This document shows, piece after piece, positions 1 through 5,091 of a stretch of 5,091 nt of DNA; the stretch's first letter is position 1, and each line of letters begins with the position of its first letter. The position numbers were made by a program, and so were the translations under genes. This DNA is from Flavobacteriaceae bacterium UBA2000. Lineage in GTDB: Bacteria; Bacteroidota; Bacteroidia; Flavobacteriales; Flavobacteriaceae. The notes below the pieces were generated by a model. It saw only the letters and a program-made list of their open reading frames with translations, was not told the DNA's origin and ran no database searches. The stretch covers positions 1 through 5,091 of the forward strand of contig DDCS01000156.1 in the NCBI GenBank assembly GCA_002335345.1, in the 5' to 3' direction.

Positions 1-1
1 G

Positions 2-505
2 GACATCAAAGCGTTTGTTTTTGATGTAGACGGCGTATTGACTGACGGAACAGTAATCGTCGACACCCAGGGACAACTGCTGCGCAACATGAATACCAAA
101 GACGGTTTTGCGCTAAAAGCCGCTGCAGATAAAAAATATCCCATGTGTATTATTTCAGGCGGAACCAATCCTGGCGTTCAAAAAAGACTGGAAGGCCTCG
201 GAATTAGCGAAGTCCATCTCGGGGCGCACCACAAAAAAGAATTGCTCATGGATTTTATCAATAGACATGACCTGACCGCAAATCAGGTCTGTTACATGGG
301 TGATGACCTTCCCGATTATGAAGTGATGACCATGGTTGGTTTGGCTTGCTGTCCGCAAGACGCTGTACCTGAAATTAAATCTATTGCCCAATATATTTCC
401 CATCGTTCTGGCGGAAAAGGCTGTGTGCGCGACATCATCGAGCAAGTCCTCAAAACCCAAGGGAACTGGTTTGACGGGGGCTCGGTCAGTGGCCGCGAAG
501 GATAG
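2..505 (+). CDS. kdsC: KdsC-family HAD phosphatase, probable 3-deoxy-D-manno-octulosonate 8-phosphate phosphatase (5' partial)
   Basis: This is a cytoplasmic C0-type HAD phosphatase. Family members remove phosphate from KDO-8-phosphate to give KDO for the LPS inner core. The frame is open from base 2, giving 167 visible residues. HAD motif I is DVDGVLTDG, with nucleophile and acid/base aspartates at visible residues 8 and 10. Motif II is IISGG, with Ser52. A lysine pair at 78-79 is the likely motif III, and motif IV is MGDDLPDYE, with Asp101 and Asp102. A GGKGCVRD stretch near the C-terminus is typical of KdsC-like proteins. Family members run about 165-190 residues, and motif I normally lies 10-20 residues from the start, so only a short N-terminus is missing. 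The TTG at 38 lies inside motif I and is not the real start. There is no cap domain, as expected for a family that works as a tetramer. The next gene starts 11 bases downstream. Family assignment is strong; the KDO-8-P substrate is inferred from homology. Confidence 0.88.
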   Translation, partial: DIKAFVFDVDGVLTDGTVIVDTQGQLLRNMNTKDGFALKAAADKKYPMCIISGGTNPGVQKRLEGLGISEVHLGAHHKKELLMDFINRHDLTANQVCYMGDDLPDYEVMTMVGLACCPQDAVPEIKSIAQYISHRSGGKGCVRDIIEQVLKTQGNWFDGGSVSGREG

Positions 506-516
506 TTCACCCCTTT

Positions 517-1473
517 ATGCAGCCTAAATTCATAAAATCATTCTCGGGGATCATTTTGGCTTTTCGCCCACTGAATCTTCTGTTGCTTTTCGGTGTGCAC
601 AAAATAATTCAAGGGGTCATGATTAGGCAGGGCCTAAGGCGAGAACTCCAAATAAACCAAGGAGACTTATTAATTACACTGGATCAATTAATGTGGGCCA
701 GTATTGCCTTAGCCGCTGCAGGCTACTTAATCAATGACTACTACGATCAGCGCGCTGATTCGATCAACAAACCAAAAAAAGCGCCCCATATATTAATTTC
801 CCATAAAATCATTTTTTGGTCATTTTGGATCGGATTGAATCTCTGTGCCATTTATCTAGGATTCAGGATTGACGGCACTGTTGAGGATTCAAATTATGGC
901 GCTTTATTTATTGTAATTGGTCTCATGCTTTTTGGCTATAATCTATCTAAATGGAGTAAATTTTTAATCGGGCCCGTTATGATTTCTGGCCTGGTCGCCC
1001 TAAACCCCGTCCTAGCGCAGGATTTAGCATTGACCCTATATGCCAAAGCCGCAACAAGCAACTCATTTGAAGCGGTTTATGATTTATTCACCCCTATTGG
1101 GTCATGGATTTGGCGTATTGCTTTTTTGGGCTTTTTATCGAATTTCATACGAGAGCTTATCAAGGACATCGAGGACATCAATGGGGATCAAAACGCGGGG
1201 CGTCGCACCCTCCCGATAGTTTTGGGTATTGAGCGTACGGCAAAAATAACGGTAGCGATTGGCCTTATTTTGGTGTTGAGCCTAGGGGTGTTTGTGGCTA
1301 TGGCTTTGAGCACGAGTGTTCCTTTGGGAATACATTTGACTTTGGCCTTACTATTGGCCATCTGGATGACCTACAAATCCGCAAAAATTGAAAGACCAAG
1401 CCAAGCCAAGTCCTTATCTTTGACCCTAAAATTATTGCTCATCTTAGGTCTACTTAGCCTTTTTTGGCTATAA
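517..1473 (+). CDS. UbiA-family prenyltransferase, geranylgeranylglycerol-phosphate geranylgeranyltransferase type
   Basis: This is an integral-membrane prenyltransferase of 318 residues with many hydrophobic helices. Both aspartate-rich motifs of the UbiA fold are intact. The first is NDYYDQRADSINKP at about residues 73-86, with Asp74, Asp77 and Asp81. The second is KDIEDINGDQNAGRRTLP at about 216-233, with Asp217, Asp220 and Asp224. These bind Mg2+ and the prenyl diphosphate. The DIEDxxGD...AG..TLP form matches Bacteroidota proteins annotated as geranylgeranylglycerol-phosphate geranylgeranyltransferase, which in archaea adds the second prenyl chain to form a diether lipid. Alternatives are a quinone-type or other aromatic prenyltransferase, because UbiA substrates cannot be read from motifs alone. 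A fairly polar stretch at about residues 37-57 separates the first helix from the helix leading into motif I. The ATG at 517 is the first in-frame start after the upstream stop. The nearest SD-like sequence (GAAGGA, 496-501) is 15 bases away, so SD use is doubtful. Confidence 0.85.
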   Translation: MQPKFIKSFSGIILAFRPLNLLLLFGVHKIIQGVMIRQGLRRELQINQGDLLITLDQLMWASIALAAAGYLINDYYDQRADSINKPKKAPHILISHKIIFWSFWIGLNLCAIYLGFRIDGTVEDSNYGALFIVIGLMLFGYNLSKWSKFLIGPVMISGLVALNPVLAQDLALTLYAKAATSNSFEAVYDLFTPIGSWIWRIAFLGFLSNFIRELIKDIEDINGDQNAGRRTLPIVLGIERTAKITVAIGLILVLSLGVFVAMALSTSVPLGIHLTLALLLAIWMTYKSAKIERPSQAKSLSLTLKLLLILGLLSLFWL

Positions 1474-1483
1474 ACTCATTAAA

Positions 1484-2083
1484 ATGCATCACAAAGAATT
1501 TGAACACTTTGACGTCGTTCTGGCCTCGGGATCGCCCCGTCGTCAAGAACTACTTCGGGCTATGGGCATACCCCATCGGGTTGAAGTCCGAACCATTGAA
1601 GAGAATTATCCCTCTGAACTAAAAGGCCATGAAATCACTGATTTCTTGGCCCATAAAAAAGCGGAAGCCTTTGACGCGCTACAGTCGAATCAAATCGTCA
1701 TCACCAGCGACACCATAGTCTGGTTTGAAGGACGTCCCGTTGAAAAACCCCGCGATCGCAATCATGCCCTGGCCATGCTTGAATCATTAAGTGGAACAAT
1801 GCATGAAGTGTTCACCTCAGTTTGTTTTAAGACCCGGAATGACACCAAAATCGTTCACGACTGCACTAAAGTCTGGATAGAGCAACAATCCAGCCAAGAA
1901 CTTGAATATTATGTAGACCACTTCCACCCTATGGATAAAGCGGGTAGCTACGGAATACAAGATTTTTTCGGATATATTGCGGTGTCGCGAATTGAGGGTT
2001 GTTATTACAATGTAATGGGGCTGCCCACGCGTTTGGTTTACCAAAATTTGGTTTCGCTTGTTAAAGGTCCAGCAAAAGAGTAA
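1484..2083 (+). CDS. maf: Maf/YhdE-family nucleoside triphosphate pyrophosphatase (dTTP/UTP type)
   Basis: This is a cytoplasmic house-cleaning enzyme of 199 residues, the normal family length. It hydrolyses nucleoside triphosphates or modified nucleotides to monophosphate plus pyrophosphate; older annotations call it a septum-formation inhibitor. Diagnostic motifs are LASGSPRRQELL at residues 13-24 (phosphate-binding Ser15 and Arg19/Arg20), SDTIVWFEGRPVEKP from residue 75 with Asp76 as the likely catalytic base, KAGSYGIQ at 152-159, and IEGCYYNVMGLP near the C-terminus. The SPRRQELL form is that of YhdE-like dTTPase/UTPases rather than the YceF-like m7GTP group, so dTTP/UTP is the inferred substrate. 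Small departures from the common consensus are Ser155 where Ala is usual (KAGAYGIQ) and Cys where Ser is usual in IEGSYxNV; neither hits an obvious catalytic residue. The gene starts 10 bases after the prenyltransferase stop, with no SD sequence, and is probably cotranscribed. Confidence 0.93.
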   Translation: MHHKEFEHFDVVLASGSPRRQELLRAMGIPHRVEVRTIEENYPSELKGHEITDFLAHKKAEAFDALQSNQIVITSDTIVWFEGRPVEKPRDRNHALAMLESLSGTMHEVFTSVCFKTRNDTKIVHDCTKVWIEQQSSQELEYYVDHFHPMDKAGSYGIQDFFGYIAVSRIEGCYYNVMGLPTRLVYQNLVSLVKGPAKE

Positions 2084-2110
2084 TTTTAAGCTTATTTAGC
2101 GCAATCATTT

Positions 2111-2659
2111 ATGACTTTAAGCAAACTCTATTTTGAATTAATTGCCACGGGCGTATTAGTTCTAATCTTACTCATTACGCGAGCCTTAATTATGGGCCTA
2201 ATTCGTCGATTTTCGCATAGTGAACAAATTATAGACCGCCGAGTACAGTTGATCACAAAGCTGATTAATTATGTGATTCTCGGATGTGCTTTGGTGGGTG
2301 TTTTTATTATTTGGGGGGTTGATGTGCGTAATCTAGGGGTAATCGTATCCTCTATTTTTGCCGTAATCGGCGTCGCATTTTTTGCCCAATGGTCCATCTT
2401 GAGTAATATCACCAGTGGCGTGATCATGTTTTTCACTTTTCCCTACAAAATCGGTGACCGTATTATGATACACGATAAAGAATACGAGTATATAGGGATA
2501 ATCGAAGACATCAAGACCTTTCATATCGTGATTGTCAATGATGCCGGACAACGAATCACCTATCCCAACAGTCTTGTTTTGCAAAAAGGGGTCAGCATCC
2601 TTAATCAAAACAATAACGCCCCTTCGGACCCCTCATCAAATGTTAGCAAACAATCTTAA
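2111..2659 (+). CDS. Short MscS-family mechanosensitive ion channel protein
   Basis: This is a membrane protein of 182 residues, probably a small-conductance mechanosensitive channel that opens under membrane tension during osmotic downshock. Three hydrophobic helices are visible: about 6-31, 47-70 and 74-108. The third is the pore-lining segment and contains the MscS-like pattern GVAFFAQWSILSNITSG at 87-103, comparable to GLALQGSLSNLAAG in E. coli MscS. It is followed by FPYKIGDRIMI at 110-120 and a beta-domain ending in the YPNS motif at 151-154, matching the conserved PN of the family. After about residue 164 only a polar Asn/Ser-rich tail remains. The large alpha/beta cytoplasmic vestibule of MscS (about 286 residues in E. 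coli) is therefore absent. The reading frame is clean and the stop is followed closely by the next gene, so this looks like a native short form rather than a truncation. Similar short proteins occur in Bacteroidota. The ATG at 2111 puts TM1 right at the N-terminus and lies 27 bases after maf. Confidence 0.87.
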   Translation: MTLSKLYFELIATGVLVLILLITRALIMGLIRRFSHSEQIIDRRVQLITKLINYVILGCALVGVFIIWGVDVRNLGVIVSSIFAVIGVAFFAQWSILSNITSGVIMFFTFPYKIGDRIMIHDKEYEYIGIIEDIKTFHIVIVNDAGQRITYPNSLVLQKGVSILNQNNNAPSDPSSNVSKQS

Positions 2660-2696
2660 GCCGTTCAAGACAATTTAAAAAACACTAAAAAAGCCA

Positions 2697-5091
2697 ATGA
2701 TCGATTTAAGTTTTAAGTTTAAAAACATTTCAAAAGCCTTATGGCTAAAAAGCCTTTGGATTGGTCTGGCACTGATCTATTCGGGATTGCATTCGAGTTA
2801 TGCACAAGCTCCGGTGCAATGGAACTCCAGCGAAATTTATCACGCCCTAGATAAGTTCAACACTTTTGGCTCCGTTCTCTATGTCGGGGCACATCCTGAT
2901 GACGAAAACACAAGGCTCATTACTTATTTTGCTAATCACGAACGGGCACAAACCGCTTATCTTTCCTTAACGCGCGGGGGCGGTGGACAAAATCTAATTG
3001 GCCCAGAACTCAAATCGACACTAGGAATCATTAGAAGTCACGAACTGCTTCAGGCGCGCTCCATCGATGGAGGGGAACAATTTTTTACCCGAGCCCTTGA
3101 TTTTGGCTATTGTAAACATCCTAGTGAAGCCCTGGACACCTGGGGTCATGAGGAAATCCTACGCGATGTAGTGCAGAATATTCGTCGATTTAAACCCGAT
3201 CTTGTGGTGAATCGATTTAATCACCGTACTCCGGGATCAACTCATGGACATCATACTGCTTCTGCCCTATTGAGTATTGAAGCTTTTAATAAAGCCAATG
3301 ACCCCGATTATGATCCTGAATCAGCAGCGCAATATGGAATTTGGCAGCCAAAGCGACTTTTTTTTAATACCTCATGGTGGTTTTATGGCAGTCAAGAGGC
3401 TTTTGAGGCCGCTGATAAAACGAATTTATTGGAAATCCCCGTAGGTCAATATTATGCCCCTTTAGGGGCGTCGACTGGAGAACTCGCGGCGAGGAGTCGT
3501 AGCATGCACAAGTCTCAGGGATTTGGGAGTCTGAGCAGTCGCGAACAAGAAACTGAATATCTTGAACTCATTCTCGGAGATTTACCCCAAGATAAACGCA
3601 ACCCATTTGAGGGGGTCTCACGCGATTGGCATCGAATGGGCATCAATAAGGATCATTTGATCGTACAAAGCCTGAAGGACATTATCGAAAATTTTGATTT
3701 TAAAAGCCCAGAAAAGCATGTTCTCGAACTCTTATACGTTTTAGATGAACTTAAAAAATTACCCCAAAACCCCTGGAAAAATCAAAAGATTGAAGCGCTA
3801 ACCCAGATTATAACACAGTGCTTGGGATTGTATGTGTCTGCAGAATCTTCTCGTCCCTATGTGACGCCTAAGGATGAAGTAATGGCCAAAGTCGAGGTCA
3901 CCAACAGAAGCCATAAAACCCTGTTGCTCAATAGAGTTTATTCAGACCAACTGTATTTTTTTGAAAACACACAACCACAATCCATTAATGCCTTAGCATC
4001 CCGATACGTTGAATCCTTGGAGGCTCCGCTAAAGTCAATTGATTTGAGCACCCCTTACTGGTTAAAGAACCAGGCGACATCCGGTCGCTTTGAGGTTTCA
4101 AACAGGGCCCTAATCGGTGCCGCACTTGGCCCAGAGTCGGTCAGCGTTAACCTGGACTTTTCTTTAGAAGGTCATGAATTTACTGTCAAAACGCCCCTGC
4201 GATATAAGTACAGAGACCGCGTTCAAGGAGAAGTATTTGATCCCTTCGTGGTCTTGCCCGCATTGACCCTAAGCAGTTCTGAAGCGGTAATGGTTTTTAA
4301 TGATCAAAAGCCAAAATCTTTAAACATTACCCTGACCGCTCATCGTGATGCACAAAAAGGAAGTCTTAGCCTACAGCACTCAGAAAATTGGCGTGTGGAA
4401 CCAAAATATATTGACTTTGATATGCCAAAGGCGGGAAGCCAAGCCAATCTGAGTTTTACTATTTACCCCCCCAAAGAAATGCAATCGGGGCAACTCATTC
4501 CTTTGGCTCAGATTGGTGATCAATTCTACACCAAATCGCTTTTAGAAATTCAATATCCTCATATCCCAAAAATCACGGTTTTGGAACAAGCACAAACTCA
4601 GGTTTTAAAAATGAACATTTCCAGAACAACGCAGCGTATAGGGTATATCCAGGGAGCAGGTGACGCGGTAAATAAGGGCTTAGAGCAGCTCGGTTATGAG
4701 GTGATTCCAATCATGCCTGAACGTTTAAACCCTGAACAATTAAAAACCTTGGACGCACTCGTTGTAGGAATTCGGGCGTTCAACACAAGCCAAGCGCTCG
4801 TTGCGCGTATGGAAATGATCAATGAATATGTCGCCCAGGGCGGATTGCTGTTGATTCAATACCAAACAACCTCCGGCTTACTCACCAAGCAAATGGGACC
4901 ACTACCTTTTGTCCTGGGCAGAGATCGCGTTACTGATCAAGACGCGCCCATGATCTTTTTGGACGCAAAACATCCTATTTTCAATGAGCCAAATTCTATG
5001 AGTACGCAGGACTTTGAACACTGGGTTCAAGAACGGGGCCTCTATTTTGCTCAGTCCTGGGGTCCACAATTCACTCCGCTTATCGGAATGA
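2697..5091 (+). CDS. Secreted PIG-L family deacetylase, multidomain (3' partial)
   Basis: The frame is open to the window end, giving 798 residues, and the stop lies beyond it. PIG-L (LmbE-like) proteins are zinc-dependent N-acetyl hydrolases acting mostly on GlcNAc-type groups. Residues 1-36 look like a signal peptide: basic N-region, hydrophobic core at about 20-31, then SSYA with likely cleavage after Ala36. The protein is therefore exported to the periplasm or beyond. The catalytic domain spans about 55-260. It has AHPDDE with His66, Asp68 and Asp69, TRGGGGQN at 92-99, and STHGHHTAS with His183 and His186. By analogy with MshB, His66, Asp69 and His186 are the likely zinc ligands and Asp68 the base. 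Then come beta-rich regions from about 385; the part at 540-592 resembles NEW3 domains. From about 647 (RIGYIQG, then LDALVVGIRAFN near 685) an alpha/beta fold resembles a class I glutamine-amidotransferase-like domain. Bacteroidota homologues recalled at about 820-850 residues suggest only a few dozen are missing. ATG 2697 is the only plausible start, since TAA at 2676 closes the frame upstream. The natural substrate is unknown. Confidence 0.9.
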   Translation, partial: MIDLSFKFKNISKALWLKSLWIGLALIYSGLHSSYAQAPVQWNSSEIYHALDKFNTFGSVLYVGAHPDDENTRLITYFANHERAQTAYLSLTRGGGGQNLIGPELKSTLGIIRSHELLQARSIDGGEQFFTRALDFGYCKHPSEALDTWGHEEILRDVVQNIRRFKPDLVVNRFNHRTPGSTHGHHTASALLSIEAFNKANDPDYDPESAAQYGIWQPKRLFFNTSWWFYGSQEAFEAADKTNLLEIPVGQYYAPLGASTGELAARSRSMHKSQGFGSLSSREQETEYLELILGDLPQDKRNPFEGVSRDWHRMGINKDHLIVQSLKDIIENFDFKSPEKHVLELLYVLDELKKLPQNPWKNQKIEALTQIITQCLGLYVSAESSRPYVTPKDEVMAKVEVTNRSHKTLLLNRVYSDQLYFFENTQPQSINALASRYVESLEAPLKSIDLSTPYWLKNQATSGRFEVSNRALIGAALGPESVSVNLDFSLEGHEFTVKTPLRYKYRDRVQGEVFDPFVVLPALTLSSSEAVMVFNDQKPKSLNITLTAHRDAQKGSLSLQHSENWRVEPKYIDFDMPKAGSQANLSFTIYPPKEMQSGQLIPLAQIGDQFYTKSLLEIQYPHIPKITVLEQAQTQVLKMNISRTTQRIGYIQGAGDAVNKGLEQLGYEVIPIMPERLNPEQLKTLDALVVGIRAFNTSQALVARMEMINEYVAQGGLLLIQYQTTSGLLTKQMGPLPFVLGRDRVTDQDAPMIFLDAKHPIFNEPNSMSTQDFEHWVQERGLYFAQSWGPQFTPLIGM

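Larger units (their letters stand above)
2..5091 (+). other. Probable operon of five co-directional genes
   Basis: Five genes follow one another on the same strand with gaps of 11, 10, 27 and 37 bases. No gap holds a stable GC-rich hairpin with a T-run or a Bacteroidota-type promoter (TTTG, about 19 bases, TAnnTTTG). The simplest inference is one transcript entering from upstream of the window and leaving beyond its end. The 37-base gap before the deacetylase gene is AT-rich and is the only plausible place for an extra weak promoter, but no motif supports one. Confidence 0.6.

Noticed and set aside
155..460. Minus-strand open frame of 101 codons opposite the HAD gene.
   Set aside because: It is antisense to a clearly conserved protein, shows no recognisable family, and lies inside a dense + strand gene run.
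336..527. Overlapping + strand frame of 63 codons bridging the HAD and prenyltransferase genes.
   Set aside because: It overlaps motif-bearing HAD sequence in another frame and resembles no known protein.
659..693. AAGGAG followed by an in-frame ATG (691) inside the prenyltransferase gene, a possible alternative start.
   Set aside because: The spacing is over 25 bases, and starting there would remove the first transmembrane helix of a conserved fold.
1455..1470. Inverted repeat TAGCC-TTTTTT-GGCTA at the end of the prenyltransferase gene, which could suggest a terminator.
   Set aside because: The stem is only 5 bp, the T-run is in the loop rather than after the stem, and it lies inside the last codons with maf starting 14 bases later.
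1817..2044. Minus-strand open frame opposite the end of maf, and a similar one at 2333-2608 opposite the channel gene.
   Set aside because: Both are shadows of conserved + strand genes with no motifs of their own.
2033..2051. Overlapping inverted elements TTGG/CCAA/TTGG near the 3' end of maf, which could form alternative hairpins or an operator.
   Set aside because: The arms are only 4-5 bases, they lie wholly within the maf coding region, and no regulator or second copy supports a function.
2735..2746. Inverted repeat AGCC-TTAT-GGCT just after the deacetylase start.
   Set aside because: It is a four-base stem inside the signal-peptide codons, too weak to call a regulatory structure.
3456..3469. 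Perfect hairpin GCCCC-TTTA-GGGGC.
   Set aside because: It lies within the deacetylase coding sequence, is short, has no T-run after it, and is likely a chance result of codon choice.

Overview
The window is a dense run of five co-oriented genes, all on the + strand. It is cut at both ends: the first gene lacks its start and the last lacks its stop. The gaps between genes are 11, 10, 27 and 37 bases. I see no convincing promoter, terminator, RNA gene, repeat array or mobile element, so the simplest reading is one operon or part of one. No stretch longer than 37 bases lacks a gene.

The protein families and their order point to a member of the Bacteroidota, most likely Flavobacteriia or a close relative. 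Base composition is moderate to slightly AT-rich. No start has a strong Shine-Dalgarno sequence at normal spacing, which fits that phylum. This assignment rests on remembered family resemblance, not on a search.

Layout: (1) 2-505, the nearly complete 3' part of a KdsC-type HAD phosphatase (KDO-8-phosphate phosphatase family). (2) 517-1473, a UbiA-superfamily membrane prenyltransferase of the type annotated as geranylgeranylglycerol-phosphate geranylgeranyltransferase. (3) 1484-2083, a Maf/YhdE-type nucleoside triphosphate pyrophosphatase. (4) 2111-2659, a short MscS-family mechanosensitive channel without the usual C-terminal cytoplasmic domain. (5) 2697 to the window end, a large secreted PIG-L-family deacetylase. 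Its zinc-binding domain is followed by beta-rich, NEW3-like regions and a glutamine-amidotransferase-like C-terminal domain.

The loose common theme is the cell envelope: an LPS core sugar precursor, prenyl/ether-lipid chemistry, a membrane tension valve and an exported sugar-type deacetylase, plus one nucleotide house-cleaning enzyme. That theme is an inference from gene families. The genes do not form a recognised single pathway, and I see no clear sign of a new defence, mobile or RNA-based system. The most interesting items are the archaeal-lipid-type prenyltransferase, the minimal MscS channel and the multidomain exported deacetylase.
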